Source of the DNA: Spironucleus salmonicida
Taxonomy: Eukaryota; Fornicata; Diplomonadida; Hexamitidae
Assembly: GCA_000497125.2 (NCBI GenBank)
Contig: CM035321.1
Coordinates: 8,001-72,000, forward strand
Direction: 5' to 3'
DNA length: 64,000 nt
The notes beneath the pieces were generated by a model that did no database searches, was not told the DNA's origin, and saw only the letters and a list, made by a program, of their open reading frames with translations. Made by a program: the position numbers and the translations under genes. This document shows positions 10,623 through 25,000 of the stretch, piece after piece (position 1 is the first letter of the stretch; every line of letters starts with the position of its first letter).

Positions 10623-13600
10623 TCACTATTATAAAATAACTATTTGGACCACGCCCTCCGCTATGCCAACGACAATAATATTAAGCGCTACAAACAACTT
10701 CTAAATTTACGTAGCATTTTACTTTTCTGAGCCTAGGACTAAAAACTAGTCGCTCGCGAAACTAAGCTACTGCTCTGCAGTTAACGTCCCCAAACTACCT
10801 TCCACAACACTGATGCTAACACCGAATACTTCACCCTCTTTTTGCTATAGCTATTCCACATCTATAAAATTTGTATATATAGGCTTTGATATCAAATATT
10901 TATAAAACTATTCATCTTAGTTGTAAGTTGCAAACTTCTTAAGATAATTGAGATAATCAATATCTTTTAACTCAATAGACCGTTATCTTGCAGAATTGAC
11001 CTAGATCAAATCTGCAACTTTATAATTATTTTTCAAAATAATAATATTGCTAGTAACTGCGATAATAATGCATCTGTAATCATCAAATTCTTCTAGTAAC
11101 CTATTATAATCAGTCAATTATATTTTTTTCTATTTTGCGTACTTCCACTAAAGTTATTCGCTTTATTTTAGTTTTACAATATCTTCTATCATAGCATTAG
11201 TTAGTGAATATATATAGCCTTGTTTATTAAAATATTGATTAAAATTATCTATATTAAGCTAAACTAAATCCTAAATTATATCTATCTTACTTATTAATGG
11301 TTTTTGTATTGGTTCCTAATGTATATCAAATGATGTCGTATTCTTGACACTAAATATAATTTAGTTATTGCATTGCCACTAAAATACTACACTTAATTAC
11401 ATTTAATCTAAGAGCTAAGATATATCGGTCAGCTACTTGAAAATAAACTAAAATTCAGTAAAATTATCTTTAATGCTTAGAATGTTAAATAGATCGTACA
11501 ATTTACCTACCACAACTGATGGATCTTTAATGAGTCTAAGATCTAGCATAAGAACAGTTTAGTGTGTCTAGGTTAGCTGAAATTTATCGCAACAAAAGAC
11601 TTTTTGTCTAGAATCGAATACCTAATTAAAAAAGTTTAGTTCCTGTACGGGCTCTACACTCACCATACCAGTTAAGTTAGGCAAGCTAGTCTCAGTGTTT
11701 AGGCCTTCAGGTTTCTTGATAAATATGTAAATGTTACCTAGATGGTTGGCTATGCTAAACTTATGCTTGCTCTGAATAAAACTATCGAAAATAGTGCTGT
11801 ACTCATCTTCTTATGTCAACTAATAGAACTGATACTGTCTACTTTTGTCGGCTAGGTCGAAAATTTTTTTAATACGCTCAACCCTTTTAGCGTTCTCTTT
11901 CTCTTGCTCCTGCGTAACTAACGCAGATGCACTCATATAGAACTTTTCATGATCATTTTCCTCACCAGTATATTCAAAGATCAAATCTGCCGTTTTTGAA
12001 TCCAGACCTATCTGCAATACATTTTTAAGGCCAAATGGCATGATTTTTTAGTTCAGGAAGTCTGGTATATAGTGCCCGCACTCTACTGGCAACACATAAC
12101 AACCTTCTATCATATCTAATGACAAACCACTACAACTATATCCATGGAAGGTTATGATGAAATCAAAAATTTTGTGATCTTGATCTAGTACAGGCTAAAA
12201 ACACATTTTTTTGTCAAACGGGATTATTATAATTAACGATGCAATTTTTTCTTATCTTACTAAAATCTCGAACGCTTCGCACGCAGCCTATACTGAGTCT
12301 TTGAGTATTTAGTTATATACAGCTGCATCCTCCCCTTTGTGATCATAAGCCCTGTTGTTATCACTAAATTCATGTAGCGCATAATCTAGCGTTGGATTCA
12401 AGAACATGATTTTTTGATTGTCTTGCGCAAATGCTTCCACCAGATTTTAATAAAAGGTTATTTTTATCTTATTATTGACAATAGCCTGTACATATACACT
12501 TCCGCGGTTTAGGGTCTGAATAACCTTCTTCAAATTCTCGAGTAAAGTATTAGACTGCCTAGAAATAATCATAACTAGCAATATAACATTCAAAAACTCC
12601 AATAGGATACTTCGACTAAAAAACTTGGAAAGGTCTTACGACAAGGACTGAATTTTTTCTGCTTTGAATATATTTTACGAAAATGTTTCAATAAATTTCT
12701 TCATCAGCTGATAGTTTAAAACGGCCACTACTTCTGAGTTTAACGTTGTCGATGCTATACAACTAATATTATAATTGCTTTCATTATTCAATAAATTAAA
12801 TTTGTACGTACCTTTAGTTAGTACAAAATTTGCAGAATCCCTTACATCTTTGCTTATAATAATATTTTCAAAGGTTTGGGTAAGACTGCACAACTAATAT
12901 ACGTCGCTTTTCACATTGTTCACAGTAATTTAGTGACGCTTAACGGCGTTAAAATTATTAAGTTGCTTTGACTCTTTGTCTTTTAGGAACCATATAGACG
13001 GGCACACCGATGAGCACATAAACTGCATCTCAACCGATTTCTCCGTCATCATCGAGTACAGTAGCGATATCAAAATTGGTGTTTCTTCAGCAAACGTCTT
13101 GACTGTATCTGCTATAGCACCTACTGAATTGGTGTAACCAGTAGCATCCACTACCATCCTACGTTGCTCGTACTGCAAGCTAGACAGCAATGACGCGTGA
13201 GGCTGTACATATCCTAATATTTAAGTATTAATGTAACCCATATTAGCTCTACTTGACATGGCATTGTAGCAAAACTAATTTACTGTAAGAAAATTAATTA
13301 CGGTGAGATCAGTTCCCACCATAATTACAGTAGACTGCTCTACATTTGGTACAAATAACAATTTCGTGGTGTCAAAAGTTTTTTATAAGCTTTCTAATAA
13401 TGGTTTATGTTCTTCATGAAACATTGAAATAAAATTGTCAACCTATTATTCTTTGCGTTGATCTTCTTCCAAATCTGGCGACTTACTAACACCAAAGTAC
13501 TCTTAGATTAACTCTTTAACCGAATATTTCCAAAATTTTTCCATAACAAATTATATGCTAATGACTGTATTTGCTATTATATCCTTAGGTCTTAATGTAA

Positions 13601-15896
13601 TCGCGTCTAGTTTTACAGCTATCATTGCTATAATTGAAAAAGTCTTCCAAAACGCTGTTTCTACCCCTCTGGGGTTGAACAACGATAGGATCAATTTGTA
13701 GAAATTCGTTTCAAAATCTTCATAGTATTGTCCTCGATTCCTGTAAGATACCATTCCTGAAAAGAATATTTCTCTAAATTATGTTCTGTTCCTAATGTTT
13801 AATATCTGCGGTGAGTGAACGACTAACTCGTCGAGAAGGTCGTAATCATCAATCTCGAGGCGAAGGTACTCCATCGCTATGAGAATGTACTCTGATTTTC
13901 CTAGTAAACTATTAAGAGACTTCAAATATTCCACTATAATTTCTTGGTTGCCGTGTATAGTATAGAATTTCTAATCTGCATTTTGTGATTAAACACTGGT
14001 TATAATGTTTTCAAGAGTTTGATACAAGTCTATACCTTTATTTTAGAATCGATCTGTCATACTAATTTTGCCCAGTTCAGTTTTTGCTAATTCTAGAAGC
14101 TCTTTACTCAGAAGCGGCAAAATAACATTGATAGCTAAATCATGTTCTTTATATTCGATAGCTGCGAATGTAGTTATCGCTTTAAACTCATCACTATCCA
14201 ATGTGGTTTATATCTCTCTATACTATTTTTTGCCTAACTAAATCAGTTTCTCCTCATAACGCATGAAGATCATCTGGCACAACTTAACGCATTTAGGGAA
14301 CTTACTCTTCTGAGATTATAAGCACTCATCAACTAGAATAATAGGTGTTTAATGCTATGCTTGTTTCTTTGATCTTTCCAATATTTAGTCATCTAAAATA
14401 CCAGAGGTATCATCATCCTTTTTGTAAATAAAAAAATTCTGGTTTTCAAACAATTCAAATTTTGTAAATATGTGATTGTTATATTACAGGTTCTTCACAG
14501 TATCTAATAGATCAAAAGTAGCATCCCCTTTATCATTCTTAATATCCTTAATATCCTTAATATTTTCTATGAAAATTACCATTTTATAAAATAGGTGTGA
14601 AACTTTGCCTAGACTTGTCAATTAGAATTAATGAAAGTTGCACACACTTTGAAGTATAGTATTATTAAAATCTTTATCTTTCTTCAAATCTTCAACTTCC
14701 TTTGAATCTTTCTATTTATTTAAATCTTCAACTTCCTTTAATTCTTTATCTTCTTTTAAATTTTTAACTTTACTTATTTTTTTAATTTCGCTTAAGTTAT
14801 ATACATCTATGTATTATTAGGCTAGGCTGCTATGAAAATTTTCTGTGTAATACTTATATAGAGGTTAATCCTTATTAGGGTCCCTATTAAACAATATTGG
14901 AACATTTCCGATCAGGAGGTGGAAAAAGTACTGCGTGTACAAAGCTACACTTTTCCCAGACCTGGAACTCTGGCTTATGACAGCATTCGTAAGAGTGTCG
15001 TTAAGATCATTTTTAACCAACGAGAATAGTGCAAAATACTCCGCCTTGAAGAGGTAGGACACGTGGCATAGCTGCTGGAACATGAACAGGCAGATCCCGG
15101 TGTCGAGAAAGTGGAAGGGGAGCTGGAACAGGTTGATAAGCTCAAATTCATCCAACTATGGTTTTTCTTATTCGGTGAATGACTCTCCCTTGTAAATCTT
15201 ATTCGATACCTCAAATATCTTTTTAAGTAAATCCAAGTCTTCACCATACACATCTCTTGTTATAGTGTTCTTCTTTAACTTTTTAAACTAAGTATCATAC
15301 AACCTGAATGCAGAGTAGCCAAAAATCAACGGCAGAATTAGATGGTACTCTCCTACCTTCTGGTACTTAATTGCTGCTAGCTGCAACAGTACCTGATTTT
15401 CATGAAAGTTTAAATCTTCTATAACTTCAGGCTAGAGAAGTTATTCCGTGTCGAAACTATTGTAAAGCGAAAAATACTACAAATCATAACCTTCGATGCT
15501 CTATGCAAATTTAGCAAAATAATAGTCGCAGGTGCATTTTATCGAAAGAACCCTAAGCCCCATCTGTGCTGCAACTAGGCCTATATTGTCCCAAAATTTT
15601 GGATCTCGCGATTTAATTATCTTTTTTAATTATGATATTTAAAACCGCATATTCTGAGCTATTTTTCCCAGCTTCTTGTAGAGCAGGACGACCTAGACCG
15701 CGCACAGCTACTCTTTCGTTGTAATAGTTGCACGTAGAATATATTACTATTGACCATCAAGCTAGATTGATTGACTAATTTCATTATCTCTTATGGTAAA
15801 CTTAATCTATAAAATAGTGTTACTAACTATTACATTTTTATTAGCATCAACTGAAAATGGAATAGCTTCAAACTCGACAAATAAATCTTCAGTCAT
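10623..15896 (-). CDS. A/B family large unknown protein, copy B (1757 residues, complete)
   Basis: One open frame runs from ATG (15896-15894) to TGA (10625-10623): 5274 bp, exactly 1758 codons, with dozens of TAA/TAG read as Gln and no intron. No known domain is recognised. Residues 1-300 match copy A at the left edge. Around residues 370-405 is a Lys/Glu/Asp-rich hinge with repeated EVEDL, and near residue 445 a short IKDIKDIK run encoded by a 9-bp repeat; both look like flexible linkers between larger folded parts. No signal peptide or obvious membrane segments are seen at the start. The segment at about 14,900-15,260 is strikingly GC-rich and poor in TAA/TAG compared with the rest. A satellite array with a head block nearly identical to that of copy A lies 125 bp upstream. 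It could be a structural or surface-associated protein; function is unknown. Confidence 0.85.
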
Positions 15897-16020
15897 TTAA
15901 TAAGGAAATAGGAAAGATGTAAAGTAAAATATATCAATATTATACATTAATGTAATATTATACTTTGAAGAAAAAACTCTACTTGCATTTATAATACATA
16001 ATTTAATACATATTATAATT
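15897..16020. promoter_or_regulatory. AT-rich intergenic DNA upstream of gene B, probable promoter region
   Basis: About 125 bp of AT-rich DNA lie between the gene B start codon and the sharp array head boundary at 16021. The call rests on position; no defined motif is seen. Confidence 0.3.
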
Positions 16021-19000
16021 AATGAATGTTAAGCGTTTTACGAACTAAAAAGTATAAAATGAACTCGTGTAACTTTTCCATCTCCCTTTAAGCACTAGTA
16101 TGGAATTAATAATATACAATACTACTTAACTATCACGCATTATTAGTAAATATAGGAGTTTCCTAAAAATACATTAGCTCATCCGCTATGCATGATCCCA
16201 CGCATCCCTATCGTTAGTGGATCCAATAAGTACCATCTTCTGCTGACGTCGCTTCTCTTCAGTAAAACTCATCCTAGCGAGTCGTCGTTACCATTTAAAA
16301 CTCATCTATCCCTAGGCTTCGGTCTTAAGCAGCATACCGGGTGAGACTGCAGAGTATCATTTTTGATAGATTATGCATCATCCGGGTATTAAAGATATAA
16401 TACAATCAGTCTTCGGCACAACCTGTGCTTGCATTACTAGTGAGAATAGCCTTCCTAGTGTACTTTGTACCTGGGCTCATAAGTGAATATGTATTAGTAA
16501 GCATAGTAGCATATTATATAAGTACAATAGTATATGCTAAATATCCTTACAAGCACCACTCCCAATGCATATATACTACTAAACTCCAATTAAGATATTC
16601 CTATATATACTATAGTATTGTATTGTCGTCAAGCACTATCCCAGTACCACTCACGCCTGCCTTGGTGCTGTCTATGGAGCTACTTGGGGTACCGTACTGG
16701 TGGTACCCACTTCACTAGCAGGCAGGTACTACACATAGAATATACAAACAGTCTTCGGCATAGCCTGTGCTTGTACTCTACAGGTGAGAATACCCTTCCT
16801 AGTGCTACTTTGCACCTGGGCTCATAAGTGAATATATATTAGTAAGCATAGTAGTATATTCTATAAGTACAATAGTATATGCTAAATATCCTTACAAGCA
16901 CCACTCCCAATGCATATATACTATGAAACTCCAATTAAGTTATTCCTATATATACTATAGTATTGTATAATCATCCAGCACTATCCCAGTACCACTCACG
17001 CCTGCCTTCGTGCTGTCTATGGAGCTACTTGGGGTACCGTACTGGTGGTACCCACTTCACTAGCAGATAGTTATTAAAGATATAATACAATCAGTATTCG
17101 GCATAACCTGTGCTTGTACTCTACTAGTGAGAATACCCTTCTTAGGCTACTGTGCACCTGGGCTCATAAGTGAATATATATTAGTAAGGGTAGTAGTATA
17201 TTCTATAAATACAATAGTAATATACTAAATATCCTTATAGGCACCACTCCCAATGCATATATACTACTAAACTCCATTTAAGTTATTACTATATATACTA
17301 TAGTATTGCATACTCATCAAGCACTATGCCAGTACCACTCACGCCTGCCTTAGCACTATCTATGGAAATACTTGGGGTAGCAGTACTAGTGGTGCCCACT
17401 TCAGTAGCAGATAGTTATTAAAGATAGAATACAAACAGTCTTCGGCATAGCCTGTGCTTGCATTACTAGTGAGAATAGCCTTCTTAGTGTACTTTGCACC
17501 TGGGCTCATAAGTGAATATATATTAGTAAGCATAGTAGTATATTATATAAATACAATAGTATATACTAAATATCCTTACAAGCACCACTCCCAATGCATA
17601 TATACTACTAAACTCCAATTAAGATATTCCTATATATACTATAGTATTGTATACTCATCAAGCACTATCCCAGTACCACTCACGCCTGCCTTGGTGCTAT
17701 CTATGGAACTACTTGGGGTCCAGTACTAGTGGTGCCCACTTCAGTAGCAGATAGTTATTAAAGATAGAATATACAAACAGTCTTCGGCATAGCCTGTGCT
17801 TGTACTCTACAGGTGAGAATACCCTTCCTAGTGCTACTTTGCACCTGGGCTCATAAGTGAATATATATTAGTAAGCATAGTAGTATATTCTATAAGTACA
17901 ATAGTAATATACTAAATATCCTTATAGGCACCACTCCCAATGCATATATACTATGAAACTCCAATTAAGATATTACTATATATACTATAGTATTGCATAC
18001 TCATCAATCACTATGCAGTACCACTCATGCCTGCCTTGGTGCTGTCTATGGAACTACTTGGGGTACCAGTACTGGTGGTACCCACTTCAGTAGCAGGCAG
18101 GTACTACACATAGAATATACAAACAGTCTTCGGCATAACCTGTGCTTGTACTCTACAGGTAAGAATAGCCTTCTTAGGCTACTGTGCACCTGGGCTCATA
18201 AGTGAATATATATTAGTAAGGGTAGTAGTATATTCTATAAATACAATAGTAATATACTAAATATCCTTATAGGCACCACTCCCAATGCATATATACTACT
18301 AAACTCCATTTAAGATATTACTATATATACTATAGTATTGTATAGTCATCGAGCACTATGCAGTACCACTCATGCCTGCCTTGGTGCTGTCTATGGAAAT
18401 ACTTGGGGTCCAGTACTAGTGGTACCCACTTCACTAGCAGCCACCTATGCCAAATATGAAGGTTAAGCCATTATTCACTATGCCAACAGCATCGACTCAG
18501 CCTCGTAGCACCAAAATGTGGAAGGCCTAAGCTAGCATAAGTTCAGTCCTATTCTTGCTAAATTATGATATTGCTACCTCGCTGGGTCCTGACTACCAGC
18601 TAGCGCCATCTCGTCACCCTGATAGCCACACTCTCGCTGACCTCGCTTTGGTAAAACTCATCCTGCGAGTCGTCGTTACCATTTAAAACTCATCCATCCC
18701 TATGCTTCTGTCTTAAGCAGCATACCGGGTGAGACTGCAAAATATCATTTTTGATAGATTATGCATCATCCGGGTATTAAAGATATAATACAATCAGTAT
18801 TCGGCATAACCTGTGCTTGTACTCTACTAGTGAGAATACCCTTCTTAGTGTACTGTGCACCTGGGCTCATAAGTGAATATATATTAGTAAGCATAGTAGT
18901 ATATTCTATAAATACAATAGTAATATACTAAATATCCTTATAGGCACCACTCCCAATGCATATATACTACTAAACTCCAATTAAGATATTCCTATATATA

Positions 19001-22000
19001 CTATAGTATTGTATTGTCGTCAAGCACTATCCCAGTACCACTCACGCCTGCCGTGGTGCTGTCTATGGAAATACTTGGGGTACCGTACTGGTGGTACCCA
19101 CTTCAGTAGCAGGCAGGTATTACACATAGAATATACAAACAGTCTTCGGCATAACCTGTGCTTGTACTCTACAGGTAAGAATAGCCTTCTTAGGCCACTG
19201 TGCACCTGGGCTCATAAGTGAATATATATTATTAAGGGTAGTAGTATATTCTATAAGTACAATAGTATATACTAAATATCCTTACAAGCACCACTCCCAA
19301 TGCATATATACTATGAAACTCCAATTAAGTTATTACTATATATACTATAGTATTGCATACTCATCAAGCACTATCCCAGTACCACTCACGCCTACCGTGG
19401 TGCTGTCTATGGAGCTACTTGGGGTACCGTACTAGTGGTACCCAGTTCAGTAGCAGATAGTTATTAAAGATAAAATACAAGCAGTCTTCGGCATAGCCTG
19501 TGCTTGCATTACTAGTGAGAATAGCCTTCTTAGTGTACTTTGCACCTGGGCTCATAAGTGAATATATATTAGTAAGCATAGTAGTATATTATATAGATAC
19601 AATAGTAATATACTAAATATCCTTACAAGCACCACTCCCAATGCATATATACTACTAAACTCCAATTAAGATATTACTATATATACTATAGTATTGCATT
19701 GTCATCAAGCACTATCCCAGTACCACTCACGCCTACCTTAGCACTATCTATGGAAATACTTGGGGTACCAGTACTAGTGGTACCCAGTTCAGTAGCAGCC
19801 AGCTATGCCAAATATGAAGGTTAAGCCATTATTCACTATGCCAACAGCATCGACTCAGCCTCGTAGCACCAAAATGTGGAAGGCCTAAGCTAGCATAATC
19901 TCAGTCCTGTTCTTAATAAATTATGATATTGCTACCTCGCTGGGTCCTGACTACCAGCTAGCGCCATCTCGTCACCCTGATAGCCATACTCTCGCTGACT
20001 TCTCTTAAGTAAAACTTGTCCTAGCGAGTCGTCGTTGCCATCTAACATTCATCTATCCCTATGCTTCGGTGTTAAGCAGCATACCGAGTGAGAGTACAGA
20101 ATATCATTTTTGATAGATTATGCATCATGCGGGTATTAAAGATAGAATGTATACAGTATTCGGCATAGCCTGTGCTTGCATTACTAGTGAGAATAGCCTT
20201 CTTAGGCTACTGTGTACCTGGGCTCATAAGTGAATATATATTATTAAGGGTAGTAGTATATTCTATAAATACAATAGTAATATACTAAATATCCTTATAG
20301 GCACCACTCCCAATGCATATATACTACTAAACTCCAATTAAGATATTCCTATATATACTATAGTATTGTATTGTCGTCAAGCACTATCCCAGTACCACTC
20401 ACGCCTACCGTGGTGCTGTCTATGGAGCTACTTGGGGTACCGTACTAGTGGTACCCACTTCAGTAGCAGGCAGGTATTACACATAGAATATACAAACAGT
20501 CTTCGGCATAACCTGTGCTTGTACTCTACAGGTGAGAATACCCTTCCTAGTGCTACTGTGTACCTGGGCTCATAAGTGAATATATATTAGTAAGCATAGT
20601 AGTATATTATATAAGTACAATAGTATATACTAAATATCCTTACAAGCACCACTCCCAATGCATATATACTATGAAACTCCAATTAAGTTATTACTATATA
20701 TACTATAGTATTGCATACTCATCAAGCACTATCCCAGTACCACTCACGCCTGCCTTGGTGCTGTCTATGGAAATACTTGGGGTACCGTACTGGTGGTACC
20801 CACTTCAGTAGCAGGCAGGTATTACACATAGAATATACAAACAGTCTTCGGCATAACCTGTGCTTGTACTCTACAGGTAAGAATAGCCTTCTTAGTGCTA
20901 CTGTGCACCTGGGCTCATAAGTGAATATATATTAGTAAGGGTAGTAGTATATTCTATAAGTACAATAGTATATGCTAAATATCCTTATAAGCACCACTCC
21001 CAATGCATACATACTACTAAACTCCATTTAAGATATTCCTATATATACTATAGTATTGTATTGTCGTCAAGCACTATCCCAGTACCACTCACGCCTGCCG
21101 TGGTGCTGTCTATGGAAATACTTGGGGTACCGTACTGGTGGTACCCACTTCAGTAGCAGGCAGGTACTACACATAGAATATACTAACATCATTCGGCATA
21201 ACCTGTGCTTGTACTCTACAGGTAAGAATAGCCTTCTTAGGCTACTGTGCACCTGGGCTCATAAGTGAATATATATTAGTAAGGGTAGTAGTATATTCTA
21301 TAAATACAATAGTAATATACTAAATATCCTTATAGGCACCACTCCCAATGCATATATACTACTAAACTCCAATTAAGTTATTACTATATATACTATAGTA
21401 TTGTATAGTCATCGAGCACTATGCAGTACCACTCATGCCTGCCTTCGTGCTGTCTATGGAGCTACTTGGGGTACCAGTACTAGTGGTACCCACTTCAGTA
21501 GCAGATAGTTATTAAAGATAGAATACAAACAGTCTTCGGCATAGCCTGTGCTTGTACTCTACAGGTGAGAATAGCCTTCTTAGGCTACTGTGCACCTGGG
21601 CTCATAAGTGAATATATATTATTAAGGGTAGTAGTATATTCTATAAGTACAATAGTATATGCTAAATATCCTTATAAGCACCACTCCCAATGCATATATA
21701 CTATGAAACTCCAATTAAGTTATTCCTATATATACTATAGTATTGTATAATCATCCAGCACTATCCCAGTACCACTCACGCCTGCCTTCGTGCTGTCTAT
21801 GGAGCTACTTGGGGTACCGTACTAGTGGTGCCCACTTCAGTAGCAGATAGTTATTAAAGATAGAATACAATCAGTATTCGGCACAACCTGTGCTTGCATT
21901 ACTAGTAAGAATAGCCTTCTTAGGCTACTGTGCACCTGGGCTCATAAGTGAATATATATTAGTAAGGGTAGTAGTATATTATATAGATACAATAGTAATA

Positions 22001-25000
22001 TACTAAATATCCTTACAAGCACCACTCCCAATGCATATATACTACTAAACTCCAATTAAGTTATTACTATATATACTATAGTATTGCATTGTCATCAAGC
22101 ACTATCCCAGTACCACTCACGCCTACCTTAGCACTATCTATGGAAATACTTGGGGTACCAGTACTAGTGGTACCCACTTCACTAGCAGCCACCTATGCCA
22201 AATATGAAGGTTAAGCCATTATTCACTATGCCAACAGCCGCAACTCAGCCTCGTAGCACCAAAATGTGGAAGTCCTAAGCTAGCATAAGTTCAGTCCTAT
22301 TCTTGCTAAATTATGATATTGCTACCTCGCTGGGTCCTGACTACCAGCTAGCGCTATCCTCGTCACCCCTGATAGCCACACTCTCGCTGACCTCGCTTTG
22401 GTACAACTCATCCTGCGAGTCGTCGTTACCATCTAACATTCATCTATCCCTATGCTTCGGTGTTAAGCAGCATACCGAGTGAGAGTACAGAATATCATTT
22501 TTGATAGATTATGCATCATGCGGGTATTAAAGATAGAATGCAAACGGTCTTCGGCATAGCCTTGCTTGCATTACTAGTGAGAATAGCCTTCCTAGTGATA
22601 GCTTGCACCTGGGCTCATAGGTGAATATATATTATTAAGCATAGTAATGTATTATATAAATACAATAGTAATATACTAAATATCCTTATAGGCACCACTC
22701 CCAATGCATACATACTACTAAACTCCATTTAAGATATTACTATATATACTATAGTATTGTATTGTCGTCAAGCACTATCCCAGTACCACTCACGCCTGCC
22801 GTGGTGCTGTCTATGGAAATACTTGGGGTCCAGTACTAGTGGTACCCACTTCACTAGCAGCCACCTATGCCAAATATGAAGGTTAAGCCATTATTCACTA
22901 TGCCAACAGCATCGACTCAGCCTCGTAGCACCAAAATGTGGAAGGCCTAAGCTAGCATAATCTCAGTCCTGTTCTTAATAAATTATGATATTGCTACCTC
23001 GCTGGGTCCTGACTACCAGCTAGCGCCATCTCGTCACCCTGATAGCCACACTCTCGCTGACCTCGCTTTGGTAAAACTCATCCTGCGAGTCGTCGTTACC
23101 ATTTAAAACTCATCCATCCCTATGCTTCTGTCTTAAGCAGCATACCGGGTGAGACTGCAAAATACCATTTTTGATAGATTATGCATCATCCGGGTATTAA
23201 AGATATAATACAATCAGTATTCGGCATAACCTGTGCTTGTACTCTACTAGTGAGAATACCCTTCTTAGTGTACTGTGCACCTGGGCTCATAAGTGAATAT
23301 ATATTAGTAAGGGTAGTAGTATATTCTATAAATACAATAGTAATATACTAAATATCCTTATAGGCACCACTCCCAATGCATATATACTACTAAACTCCAA
23401 TTAAGATATTCCTATATATACTATAGTATTGCATACTCATCAAGCACTATCCCAGTACCACTCACGCCTGCCTTGGTGCTGTCTATGGAAATACTTGGGG
23501 TACCGTACTGGTGGTACCCACTTCAGTAGCAGGCAGGTACTACACATAGAATATACTAACATCATTCGGCATAACCTGTGCTTGTACTCTACAGGTAAGA
23601 ATAGCCTTCTTAGGCTACTGTGCACCTGGGCTCATAAGTGAATATATATTAGTAAGGGTAGTAGTATATTCTATAAATACAATAGTAATATACTAAATAT
23701 CCTTATAGGCACCACTCCCAATGCATATATACTACTAAACTCCAATTAAGTTATTACTATATATACTATAGTATTGTATAGTCATCGAGCACTATGCAGT
23801 ACCACTCATGCCTGCCTTCGTGCTGTCTATGGAGCTACTTGGGGTACCGTACTAGTGGTACCCACTTCACTAGCAGCCACCTATGCCAAATATGAAGGTT
23901 AAGCCATTATTCACTATGCCAACAGCATCGACTCAGCCTCGTAGCACCAAAATGTGGAAGGCCTAAGCTAGCATAATCTCAGTCCTGTTCTTAATAAATT
24001 ATGATATTGCTACCTCGCTGGGTCCTGACTACCAGCTAGCGCCATCTCGTCACCCTGATAGCCACACTCTCGCTGACCTCGCTTTGGTAAAACTCATCCT
24101 GCGAGTCGTCGTTACCATTTAAAACTCATCCATCCCTATGCTTCTGTCTTAAGCAGCATACCGGGTGAGACTGCAAAATACCATTTTTGATAGATTATGC
24201 ATCATCCGGGTATTAAAGATATAATACAATCAGTATTCGGCATAACCTGTGCTTGTACTCTACTAGTGAGAATACCCTTCTTAGTGTACTGTGTACCTGG
24301 GCTCATAAGTGAATATATATTAGTAAGCATAGTAGTATATTATATAGATACAATAGTAATATACTAAATATCCTTACAAGCACCACTCCCAATGCATATA
24401 TACTACTAAACTCCAATTAAGATATTCCTATATATACTATAGTATTGTATTGTCGTCAAGCACTATCCCAGTACCACTCACGCCTGCCGTGGTGCTGTCT
24501 ATGGAACTACTTGGGGTACCGTACTGGTGGTACCCACTTCACTAGCAGCCACCTATGCCAAATATGAAGGTTAAGCCATTATTCACTATGCCAACAGCAT
24601 CGACTCAGCCTCGTAGCACCAAAATGTGGAAGGCCTAAGCTAGCATAATCTCAGTCCTGTTCTTAATAAATTATGATATTGCTACCTCGCTGGGTCCTGA
24701 CTACCAGCTAGCGCCATCTCGTCACCCTGATAGCCACACTCTCGCTGACCTCGCTTTGGTAAAACTCATCCTGCGAGTCGTCGTTACCATTTAAAACTCA
24801 TCCATCCCTATGCTTCTGTCTTAAGCAGCATACCGGGTGAGACTGCAAAATATCATTTTTGATAGATTATGCATCATCCGGGTATTAAAGATATAATACA
24901 ATCAGTATTCGGCATAACCTGTGCTTGTACTCTACTAGTGAGAATACCCTTCTTAGTGCTACTGTGTACCTGGGCTCATAAGTGAATATATATTAGTAAG

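Noticed and set aside
14975-15253. 92-residue minus-strand frame rich in Ser and Cys
   Set aside because: It is an alternative frame of gene B through its GC-rich patch; the gene B frame is confirmed by paralog A.
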